NCBI GenBank assembly: GCA_023393485.1
Contig: JAEWLD010000258.1
Span: forward strand, 1-5,679
Length of the DNA: 5,679 bases
Origin: Bacteroidota bacterium
GTDB lineage: Bacteria > Bacteroidota > Bacteroidia > Flavobacteriales > Flavobacteriaceae
Direction of reading: 5' to 3'
A program made the position numbers and the translations under genes. A model generated the notes under the pieces. It saw only the letters and a list, made by a program, of their open reading frames with translations. It had not been told where the DNA came from and did no database searches. Below are positions 1 to 5,356 of this stretch, piece by piece; position 1 is the stretch's first letter; each line of letters starts with the position of its first letter.

Positions 1-117
1 CTATATGGCGGCATGAAAACACCGACGCTGGCCCTGATGACCGGAATTCCCGTAATCATTGCCGGGCTGTTTGCCTTTTTCGTGGCGAAGAGAAAGATGG
101 CAGAATTTGTAAAATAA
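1..117 (+). CDS. C-terminal end of an integral membrane protein (partial, 5' end outside window)
   Basis: The frame starting at base 1 is open from the window edge to a TAA at 115-117 and gives 38 residues. It contains a strongly hydrophobic stretch of about 18 residues (roughly ALMTGIPVIIAGLFAFFV), followed by a basic segment, AKRKMAEFVK. By the positive-inside rule this looks like a last transmembrane helix with a short cytoplasmic tail. Such an ending is common in multi-pass transporters, but the visible part is too short to assign a family. I infer that it is real from the hydrophobic pattern and from the lack of stops up to the edge. No clear terminator follows it, so its transcript might run into the next intergenic region. 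Confidence 0.6.
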   Translation, partial: LYGGMKTPTLALMTGIPVIIAGLFAFFVAKRKMAEFVK

Positions 118-262
118 AAAATAAGCTTTTTGGTCTATGACAATAAAATAGACGTACATTCGCGACCGATAGATTTACCCTACAAAATCAAATCAATGAA
201 TTTCTACAATACAAAGGCATACCTGGTTTATGCCAGTCTAATCCTGACTGCCGCGAAGAAGC

Positions 263-295
263 GCTTGCCCGAACAGGCATCATGTGCCGGCAAGT
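263..295 (+). other. Possible RNA hairpin (bulged stem-loop) in the leader region
   Basis: CTTGCC at 264-269 pairs with GGCAAG at 289-294, and a G-U pair (263/295) can extend it. Directly stacked inside, GGCA at 276-279 pairs with TGCC at 285-288 around the five-base loop TCATG. The six bases 270-275 bulge on one side only. This gives about ten Watson-Crick pairs. I do not recognise a known riboswitch family, and chance pairing in a fairly GC-rich stretch is possible. No T-run follows, so it is not an intrinsic terminator. Confidence 0.3.
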
Positions 296-409
296 CGTTT
301 TACAAATCTTCGGTCAAACAAAGACGTTTAGTGAAAATCCCGGTTGGCGTTGGAAACCCGATGGCAATTGTGGGGTTCGGGAACTAAAAAGCCGTGTCGT
401 AAATCTGAG

Positions 410-433
410 CCGATTTTCAAAAATCCGGATCGG
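410..433 (+). other. Possible small hairpin about 35 bases before the TPR gene
   Basis: CCGAT at 410-414 is the inverse complement of ATCGG at 429-433. A competing pairing uses GATTTT at 412-417 and AAAATC at 420-425. The element lies 34 bases before the ATG at 468, so it would sit in the 5' untranslated region of the cluster mRNA. Five pairs is weak evidence, and it has no T-run. Confidence 0.2.
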
Positions 434-467
434 CAAACGATTCATTATTATTTCAACACCTAAAGTT

Positions 468-944
468 ATGGGACTATTTGATAAATTATTCAAAAAAAAC
501 AACAACCTCACCGCGCACACAAACGATGTGTCAATGGATGAAATGGCAAAGATCCAAGACGCGCTACGCGACAAAATGGATGAGCAGACCTACAACAACC
601 GTTTCAACCAGGCCTGCCGACTTGTTCCAAAAGGGCAATACGCCGAAGCGCTTGTGGAGTTCGAGGCCATAAAAATTGCAACGCCAGACCAAAGTGTGAA
701 AGGAACTTGTGACAATCAGATCGGGGTGTGTCACTTTTTCTTAGGCGATTACCAAAGGGCAATTGAAGCCTACACGTCGTCCATCGAAAACGGTTTTGAC
801 GCAGGCATGGCGCAAGACAACATCTGGGAAGCATATGAAGTCTTATACAAACAGTCAAAAAATCCCGCTTACATGGCAAATTACCTGCAGCAATTCCCGT
901 CTGGGAATTATGCCAAAAAGGCCGAAAAAATCCTTAATGCTTAA
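468..944 (+). CDS. Small TPR-repeat protein (158 aa), first gene of the SUFU cluster
   Basis: This is a probable cytoplasmic protein-interaction module. After a short N-terminal motif, MGLFDKLFKK, and a polar linker, residues about 44-77 form one helix pair with TPR-like signature residues (A-rich helix A, then G57-QYAEALVEFEAI). Residues about 78-111 form a clearer TPR: N84-IGVCHFFLGDYQRAIEAY, with the typical Gly-Tyr-Ala spacing. A further helical region, 112-157, follows and includes FPSGNYAKKAEKIL. No signal peptide or catalytic motif is seen. I chose ATG 468 rather than the in-frame ATG 282 because the 62 extra residues look non-protein-like and MGLFDKLF resembles the start of the next gene's product. 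The SUFU gene begins 3 bases after its stop, so the two are almost certainly co-transcribed. The TPR call is from pattern, and the exact repeat number is uncertain. Confidence 0.85.
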   Translation: MGLFDKLFKKNNNLTAHTNDVSMDEMAKIQDALRDKMDEQTYNNRFNQACRLVPKGQYAEALVEFEAIKIATPDQSVKGTCDNQIGVCHFFLGDYQRAIEAYTSSIENGFDAGMAQDNIWEAYEVLYKQSKNPAYMANYLQQFPSGNYAKKAEKILNA

Positions 945-947
945 ATT

Positions 948-1589
948 ATGGGTTTTTTAGGGAAATTTTTCGGTAACCAGCCGCCGAAGCGCGAGTTTTC
1001 GGAGCAGGAACAAAATGACTATCACCAACTCAAACAAGCCGGGCTTGAAAAGGCCCTGGACGAAATGGGTCCGATGGTTGGCCACGCAATTATTCCGTTT
1101 GAAGCTGGCGGCGCGGTAGACATGTACTATTTTCCCAACCATTTGCCCGGAACCGGCTTTTCGACCATGGAGTTGCTCGACCCTGATGGCAATGGCCCGA
1201 AGCCCAATAAGCTCGGAACTTATGAATTGGTCGCATTCACCAATAAGCCGTATAGTGATATCGAATCTGCAGAAACGCCGTTCAACACCATTGAAAGACA
1301 CATTTGTGGCCTGTTCACTACAATCGGCAGGTATGCCTCGCAAGCAGTATTGAATCCGTTGGAGACGGTCGAAATCCCTAACAGCGACGGCAGTTACAGC
1401 TGTATGGTTCTTGATGTCTACAACGAACTCATCATCGGCCAAAGCACTCACCATTTGCTGTTGTGTCTTGAAGTGCACCGCAGTGAAATGGAATTTGCGC
1501 GCAGCAGCGGCACGATGGCCCTGATTGAAAAACTCGAAAATGCCGGATATTATCCATATAGCGATTTAGATCGCGAACCGGTCGTCTAA
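948..1589 (+). CDS. SUFU (suppressor of fused) domain protein (213 aa)
   Basis: The protein matches the bacterial SUFU superfamily pattern. Residues about 46-100 carry a strand-rich core, VDMYYFP, then the G-x-x-FSTMELL turn at 70-77 and YELVAF at 92-97. Residues 113-130 form the helix IERHICGLFTTIGRYA. A second strand region runs from about 136 to 176. The C-terminal part has E180-MEFARSSG, a helix LIEKLENAGYYPYSDLDRE, and ends R209-EPVV, much like the family's usual 'E-x-x-a...G...L...l...p..d..R.sv' ending. SUFU domains act in protein binding. In bacteria many are predicted or known immunity proteins of polymorphic toxin systems, and some are free-standing. There is no signal peptide, so it is probably cytoplasmic. 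Its N-terminus, MGFLGKFFG, mirrors that of the preceding TPR protein. The start at 948 follows the previous stop by 3 bases. The role in this cell is unknown. Confidence 0.8.
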   Translation: MGFLGKFFGNQPPKREFSEQEQNDYHQLKQAGLEKALDEMGPMVGHAIIPFEAGGAVDMYYFPNHLPGTGFSTMELLDPDGNGPKPNKLGTYELVAFTNKPYSDIESAETPFNTIERHICGLFTTIGRYASQAVLNPLETVEIPNSDGSYSCMVLDVYNELIIGQSTHHLLLCLEVHRSEMEFARSSGTMALIEKLENAGYYPYSDLDREPVV

Positions 1590-1620
1590 CCCAAATTTAG
1601 AATCCAAAACCAATAAAATC

Positions 1621-2712
1621 ATGAAGAGAATTATCCTCGCGGCCGCACTCATCGCGGCAGTAAACAGCAATGCCCAACTCGGCGGACTGATCAACAAAGT
1701 CAAAGGCGGCGGTGGCAAAAATGCCAAAGTCGAACTGTATGAAGAAGAAAAGATCGACCTTCCGCAGCGCATGAACAACATCGGTAAAGTCGTATTTTCA
1801 AACGACGACATCGAGCGCGACTTGCCGGAATCAAAATACATCACCAGTTACACCTTTGGCGACAAGCTCTTCATCAGGGCATGGCTGGCCAATTCGCCAT
1901 CGAACAGCATGATGCTGCAGCTCGCCGAAAGCGGGATCAAGCCAAGGGAAATCAATGAAAACAGGAGTTCTTTTGACGGTGGAATGACCAAGGTGATTTA
2001 TATAATGTATCTTGACGGTCAGCAAGTCTCGAGCACGAGCTACGCCGATGATTTCGATGATAAGTCAATGCAAAGCATCCCAAGTGTACGAGCAGATATC
2101 AATGACGGTACAGAAACCAATAACTTCGGTGAAATGATGTACAGGGAACTCAAGCGGAAGCAGGATCTTTTGACACCCGGGACGCACAAACTCAAATTGG
2201 AGCTATATCCAATCAAGACTTTCGCTTTCGGGTCGGAGTTTAAGTACAAGCCGATCGCGGTTGGCGAGATTGACATGATCGTCAAGAATTCGTCTGTTGA
2301 CGTCAATGATCCTGAGGCTTGCATGCCAAAAGCGGGAATGACCGATAAAGCGCTCGAAGCCAAAATCATGGCGGCCTACAAACGGAGGTATCCGGGCGAC
2401 GAGCCTCAAGTAGTCAGGATCACTTCGACGCGTTGGAACATTACCAAGCACGAATACACCGGCGTACCATTGCGCCGTTGGGTCTCGGCAACCATCGGCA
2501 GGAAAAAAGGCGGTACATGCAGCCGCGACGAATTCAGCTTTACGCAGGAATATGACGGTACGCAATATCAGGATGAAGTGTCTTTGTATGGCGAAGGCAT
2601 CGGCACCGCGCGCGACATCAGCTGCAAATGTTTCACGGCAGCACCGGCTAAAGCTGCGCCTGCAAAAGCGTCGGCAAAAGCGCCTGCAAAAGCGCCTGCG
2701 AAAAAGAAATAA
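1621..2712 (+). CDS. Exported protein with four cysteines and an Ala/Pro/Lys repeat tail (363 aa)
   Basis: The N-terminus is a clear type I signal peptide: MKR, a hydrophobic core IILAAALIAAV, and a probable cut after NSNA before Q19. There is no lipobox cysteine. A short Gly/Lys-rich linker follows (about 25-36). The main body (about 40-230) alternates predicted strands and loops, for example KVVFSNDDI and YIMYLDGQQV. A C-terminal domain runs from about 234 to 337 with cysteines C234, C300, C335 and C337, which could pair as disulfides outside the cytoplasm. The last 26 residues (338-363) are low-complexity, four-residue A-P-A-K-type units ending in KKK, so the tail is strongly basic. No T9SS sorting domain is present, so periplasmic or surface-associated location is inferred from the signal peptide only. 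I do not recognise a family. The gene starts 31 bases after the SUFU gene and ends 2 bases before the next one. Confidence 0.85.
   Translation: MKRIILAAALIAAVNSNAQLGGLINKVKGGGGKNAKVELYEEEKIDLPQRMNNIGKVVFSNDDIERDLPESKYITSYTFGDKLFIRAWLANSPSNSMMLQLAESGIKPREINENRSSFDGGMTKVIYIMYLDGQQVSSTSYADDFDDKSMQSIPSVRADINDGTETNNFGEMMYRELKRKQDLLTPGTHKLKLELYPIKTFAFGSEFKYKPIAVGEIDMIVKNSSVDVNDPEACMPKAGMTDKALEAKIMAAYKRRYPGDEPQVVRITSTRWNITKHEYTGVPLRRWVSATIGRKKGGTCSRDEFSFTQEYDGTQYQDEVSLYGEGIGTARDISCKCFTAAPAKAAPAKASAKAPAKAPAKKK
2656..2703 (+). repeat. Four 12-base tandem units encoding A-[PS]-A-K
   Basis: Units begin at 2656, 2668, 2680 and 2692. The first and third are identical (GCGCCTGCAAAA). The second has TCG in place of CCT, and the fourth has GCG in place of GCA. 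Less regular copies precede it from 2641. The unit is a multiple of three, so gain or loss of units by slippage would change tail length without a frameshift. It encodes the basic C-terminal tail of the exported protein. Confidence 0.85.
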
Positions 2713-2714
2713 TT

Positions 2715-3059
2715 ATGGAATTCTCAGCAGAACAACGGGCATTGATTGCCATGGAAAACCCTGAAATCGATTTTGAACTGAGCGGGATCGAAGTACTTGC
2801 ATTTTACAGCCTCGGGCAAATGCACGGGAAAGTGGTCAGGATGACTGACAATTTCTTCGGACAGACGCACACCGGTGTTTTTACGATCGAGGAATTGAAC
2901 GGCCAGACCGAACTTGACTTTAGCAATCCTGATGAGTGGACGTCGGTCAACATCGAAACCATTACGTTAAGCCTATATTACCCGAATGAATGGGGTTCGG
3001 CAGGTTCAAGATTCCACGATTTGTTCAACATCAAATCAATCGCACTGTTAAGACAGTAA
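2715..3059 (+). CDS. Hypothetical protein (114 aa), last gene of the SUFU cluster
   Basis: I do not recognise a family. The protein is acidic and lacks a signal peptide or transmembrane segment, so it is probably cytoplasmic. Visible features are an N-terminal helix-like segment, MEFSAEQRALIAM, then alternating hydrophobic strands (IEVLAFYSL, GVFTIEEL, ETITLSLYY). A motif PNEWGSAGSRFHDLFNI lies at 90-106, and the protein ends in IALLRQ. This strand-rich small fold could be an accessory or adaptor protein, but that is a guess. The ATG lies 2 bases after the stop of the exported-protein gene, which strongly suggests translational coupling and a shared transcript. A strong terminator begins 33 bases after its stop, so it closes the unit. 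Confidence 0.8.
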   Translation: MEFSAEQRALIAMENPEIDFELSGIEVLAFYSLGQMHGKVVRMTDNFFGQTHTGVFTIEELNGQTELDFSNPDEWTSVNIETITLSLYYPNEWGSAGSRFHDLFNIKSIALLRQ

Positions 3060-3091
3060 CCGATTTTTTGCAAAAACGAAATAGTCAAAAG

Positions 3092-3115
3092 AAACCGCAG
3101 CGATGCGGTTTTTTT
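3092..3115 (+). terminator. Intrinsic terminator of the four-gene cluster
   Basis: AAACCGCA at 3092-3099 pairs perfectly with TGCGGTTT at 3104-3111 around the loop GCGA, a stable GNRA-type tetraloop. A seven-base T-run at 3109-3115 overlaps the 3' end of the stem. It lies just after the last gene of the cluster. Confidence 0.88.
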
Positions 3116-3182
3116 CATTAGCGGCTGATAGCCGGAACTTACGGCTGCTCAATGATGTGATGAAGTGGTAACAGTTTTGTCG

Positions 3183-3190
3183 TATGTTTG
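3183..3190 (+). promoter_or_regulatory. Bacteroidota-type -7 promoter element of the EEP gene
   Basis: TATGTTTG is a full match to the Bacteroidota -7 consensus TAnnTTTG. It lies 48 bases before the chosen ATG at 3239, giving a leader of about 40 bases. The -33 TTG is imperfect: an ATG at 3160-3162 gives a 20-base spacer, and a GTG at 3157-3159 gives 23. It follows the terminator at 3092-3115, so an independent transcript starts here. Confidence 0.55.
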
Positions 3191-3238
3191 TTGCCATAAC
3201 AATTCAATCCACATTCAGGTGTGGTAAAACCCTACAAA

Positions 3239-4888
3239 ATGCCAAAATTTAAACTCTTTCTTTTTTTCGCGCTTTCCGCCATCAATTTTTCGAAAGCCCA
3301 GGTTACGATCCTCAATGAAAGCATGCTGCCGATGTCAAGCTTCAACACTTTTACGGCCGTCAGCGTCACAGGTACGCAAACCTGGTATCACAATGATATT
3401 TATGGCGCGATCTGCAACGGTTATCAGGGTGGGCAAAGTTTTCAAAACGAAGACTGGCTGATCAGCCAGCCGATGAATCTCGTCCAGACAGATAATGTGA
3501 AACTCACCTTCAGCCATTCGCGCGGCAACGCGGCCGTACTCAACGTAGGTGTCGCCGAAGGCTGGTATCAGGTTTTTGCCACGGCCAATTATACCGGCGA
3601 TCCAACAACGACCGACTGGATTGAGCTTTCCGGACTGAATCAGGCTGTTCCAACCGCATGGCAATACATTCCGTCAGGCGAACTGATCATTCCCGATGCC
3701 ACAAAATCGGCAAATTCCCGAATTGCATTTAAATACCGTAGCACTTCCGGAGAGAGCGCGACATGGGAAATCAAAAACGTCAAAGTCACCGGCGAGCCGC
3801 AGTCGACAAATCCGTCGGCAGGTTTGTTCAAGATCACCAATTGGAATGTGGAATGGCTTGGCTGTACCACGTTCGGGCCTACAGACGAAAACCTTCAGCT
3901 CAACAATGTCGCAACGGCAATGCTGGCGCTGAATTCAGACATTTACTGCCTTCAGGAAATTGCCGCCAATACGACGATTCCGGCACTTGTAGCGCTTATG
4001 GGAACAGACCAATGGGACGGCAAAATCGTTCCGCTTACCGGCGCCGATTGCCAACAACGGCAAGGCATCATCTACAAAAAATCGCGCGTCCAGTTTGTGG
4101 CTGCGGCCGAGCTCAACAGCGGTAACGACGCACAAGGCAATTCCTATTATTACAATTGGTCTAGCGGACGGTTTCCGGCGTTGTACCAGGTCAAACTCAT
4201 TGCAGGCGGTAACCTCGTGCCGGTCTTTCTCGTGAACCTTCACGCCAAGGCGGAAGATGACAACCCGATGAGTTATACGCGCAGACTGGGCGGTTCAGAA
4301 GGACTGAAGACAATTCTCGACGGGCCAAATTACAACTCGAAAAACCTGATGGTCATCGGGGATTACAACGATTTCCTGGTCGGTACGACCAGTACGGCTT
4401 GTGGCTGTAGTGATTCGCCGTATAAAAATTTTACCGATGACACAGACAATTATTACGGCGTGACCAGTGGAATCCAAGACCCGTTCTGGAATCGGCCGTT
4501 GATTGAGCATACGGTCATATCAAACGAGCTCGTCGCCAACTATGTTCCCGGCAGCGCGGCGCAGGATTTTTTGGTTTACGATTTCATCAGCAGTTTTTAT
4601 GGAACGACCTCGCACCATTTGCCGGTTAACGCCGAATTCCAGTTTCCGGTATTGGGCAATCCCGAATTTACGCCGCAAACTAAGCTCGCCATTGCGCCAA
4701 ATCCGGTCGGCGATGAATTGCGAATCGCCGGGATTGAAACCGATGCCCAAATGACGATTTATGATTTAACCGGCAGGAAAATGCAATGCGTGCGAACAAG
4801 TGAGGACACTGTCAGGGTTGACGGTTTGCCGTCCGGAATCTATCTCGTTAAAGTTGGCGATAGCTACGGACGATTCATCAAAAATTAA
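3239..4888 (+). CDS. T9SS-exported endonuclease/exonuclease/phosphatase (EEP) family protein (549 aa)
   Basis: This is a predicted secreted metal-dependent phosphoesterase, probably a nuclease. The signal peptide (1-20) has a hydrophobic core, LFLFFALSAI, and a cut after SKA before Q21. Residues about 21-190 resemble the choice-of-anchor/jelly-roll domains of Bacteroidota secreted proteins, with NEDWLISQP. The EEP domain spans about 197-470. Its landmarks are N203 in NWNVEWLG, E240 in YCLQEI, H335 in VNLHAK, D375 and N377 in IGDYNDF, E423 in IEHTVIS, and H460 in SHHLPV. The usual Asp residues of 'IDH' and 'SDHxP' appear to be E423 and H459, a deviation worth noting. The last 67 residues (LAIAPNPVGDEL ... 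GLPSGIYLVKV) form a typical type A T9SS sorting domain, removed during export to the surface or medium. I chose ATG 3239 over GTG 3221 because it begins directly with the signal peptide. The gene is probably monocistronic. Substrate (DNA, RNA or phospho-ester) is unknown. Confidence 0.88.
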   Translation: MPKFKLFLFFALSAINFSKAQVTILNESMLPMSSFNTFTAVSVTGTQTWYHNDIYGAICNGYQGGQSFQNEDWLISQPMNLVQTDNVKLTFSHSRGNAAVLNVGVAEGWYQVFATANYTGDPTTTDWIELSGLNQAVPTAWQYIPSGELIIPDATKSANSRIAFKYRSTSGESATWEIKNVKVTGEPQSTNPSAGLFKITNWNVEWLGCTTFGPTDENLQLNNVATAMLALNSDIYCLQEIAANTTIPALVALMGTDQWDGKIVPLTGADCQQRQGIIYKKSRVQFVAAAELNSGNDAQGNSYYYNWSSGRFPALYQVKLIAGGNLVPVFLVNLHAKAEDDNPMSYTRRLGGSEGLKTILDGPNYNSKNLMVIGDYNDFLVGTTSTACGCSDSPYKNFTDDTDNYYGVTSGIQDPFWNRPLIEHTVISNELVANYVPGSAAQDFLVYDFISSFYGTTSHHLPVNAEFQFPVLGNPEFTPQTKLAIAPNPVGDELRIAGIETDAQMTIYDLTGRKMQCVRTSEDTVRVDGLPSGIYLVKVGDSYGRFIKN

Positions 4889-5061
4889 TTCCCAAATCAA
4901 ATTGTTTGGCCAGAGCCGTTGCCTAAACTTTGGTCATTTAATCGATTTTTTAAAGCGTTGGACGAGTATTTATTGCTGTTTATGACGATTGTAATACGTT
5001 TACTGACGATAATGCCAAGCATATCAGGAACTAATAATTGTCTAACATCAATCCCTACGTT
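4889..5061. other. Intergenic gap between EEP gene and small protein gene
   Basis: No gene is seen. CCAAA at 4892-4896 can pair with TTTGG at 4905-4909, but no T-run follows, so there is no convincing terminator for the EEP gene. A promoter for the next gene lies near 4973-5002. Confidence 0.4.
4973..5002 (+). promoter_or_regulatory. Possible promoter of the small protein gene
   Basis: TTG at 4973-4975 is followed, after 19 bases, by TACGTTTA at 4995-5002. This matches the Bacteroidota pattern TTG-N17-23-TAnnTTTG except for the last base. It lies 59 bases before ATG 5062 and 35 before the alternative TTG start at 5038. Confidence 0.45.
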
Positions 5062-5286
5062 ATGGCACCTGAAGAAATCATTTCAAAGTTGAAATCAACG
5101 CCGTACAAGTTCAATTACGTCAACCAGATCAAGCAAGAGGCGAAAAAGATGGAATGGGATGACCTCAACCGCTTTAAGCTCGAGCTCAGGAATTACATGG
5201 CGCAGCCCGAAAATGCCTGCCTTGCCAAACAATTGAATGACATTGTTGACGGCTTAAGCTTCAATACGGCTTACCAGTACAATTAA
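5062..5286 (+). CDS. Small hypothetical protein (74 aa)
   Basis: The product is a small soluble, probably helical protein without signal peptide or membrane segment. It begins MAPEEIISKLKSTPYKF and has two amphipathic helix-like stretches (YVNQIKQEAKKMEWDDLNRF and LAKQLNDIVDGL) and an aromatic end, AYQYN. I recognise no family. The start is uncertain. ATG 5062 is chosen because ATG is by far the commonest start. An in-frame TTG at 5038 would add eight residues (SNINPYV after the initiator) and has an AGGA at 5026-5029 just upstream plus an A/T-rich context, so it cannot be excluded. Codon use is in keeping with the neighbours. A hairpin and T-run follow it, so it appears to be its own transcript. 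It converges on the - strand gene at the right edge. Confidence 0.7.
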   Translation: MAPEEIISKLKSTPYKFNYVNQIKQEAKKMEWDDLNRFKLELRNYMAQPENACLAKQLNDIVDGLSFNTAYQYN

Positions 5287-5318
5287 ATTTACCGGGAAAT
5301 AATCCGTGATAAGAATCG

Positions 5319-5356
5319 AATCGCAATTCCTTAGGGTTTTTGCGGTTTATTTTTTT
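5319..5356 (+). terminator. Likely intrinsic terminator of the small protein gene
   Basis: AATCGCAA at 5319-5326 pairs with TTGCGGTT at 5340-5347 (eight pairs, one of them G-U) around a 13-base loop, and TTATTTTTTT runs to 5356. The T-run is on the + strand only, and the element overlaps the stop codon of the convergent gene. The - strand copy has no T-run, so it would not end that gene's transcript. Confidence 0.5.

Larger units (their letters stand above)
118..467. other. 350-base intergenic region with no convincing gene
   Basis: No ATG-initiated frame here looks like a normal protein. Two overlapping + strand frames are open. One runs from a TTG at 130 to 387. The other is the TPR-gene frame, open from just after a TAA at 144-146 right through the ATG at 468, with one ATG at 282. 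Their translations look unlike folded protein (irregular, rich in Cys, Trp, Arg and Gly), so I treat them as chance frames or a decayed relic. The region holds two possible RNA hairpins (263-295 and 410-433) and probably the leader and promoter of the downstream cluster. I could not find a good TTG-N19-TAnnTTTG pair. TAGATTTA at 170-177 matches the -7 consensus at all but the last base but has no TTG at the right distance. Confidence 0.5.

Noticed and set aside
111..130. AAGCTT palindrome with flanking A and T runs after the first gene, as a terminator
   Set aside because: The stem is A/T-only beyond the palindrome, so it is too weak to call an intrinsic terminator.
130..387. Open frame from TTG 130 on the + strand (85 residues)
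   Set aside because: It has a rare start, no visible domain and an irregular composition, and it overlaps another open frame. I see no support for a real gene.
282..467. N-terminal extension of the TPR protein starting at ATG 282
   Set aside because: The 62 added residues look non-protein-like (Trp-, Cys- and Arg-rich, with no pattern), and ATG 468 begins with MGLFDKLF, which mirrors the start of the next gene.
314..574. Antisense frame overlapping the intergenic region and the TPR gene start
   Set aside because: It overlaps a well-supported + strand gene and shows no recognisable domain, so it is a shadow frame.
957..1478. Long - strand frame (173 residues) within the SUFU gene
   Set aside because: It lies wholly inside the SUFU gene on the other strand, and its composition is a mirror artefact of that gene's codon use. 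The + strand protein has a clear family pattern.
2203..2565. - strand frame within the exported-protein gene
   Set aside because: It lies within a + strand gene with a signal peptide and disulfide-type cysteines and has no start context or domain of its own.
4892..4909. CCAAA/TTTGG inverted repeat after the EEP gene, as a terminator
   Set aside because: There are only five pairs and no T-run after the stem, so no terminator can be supported here.
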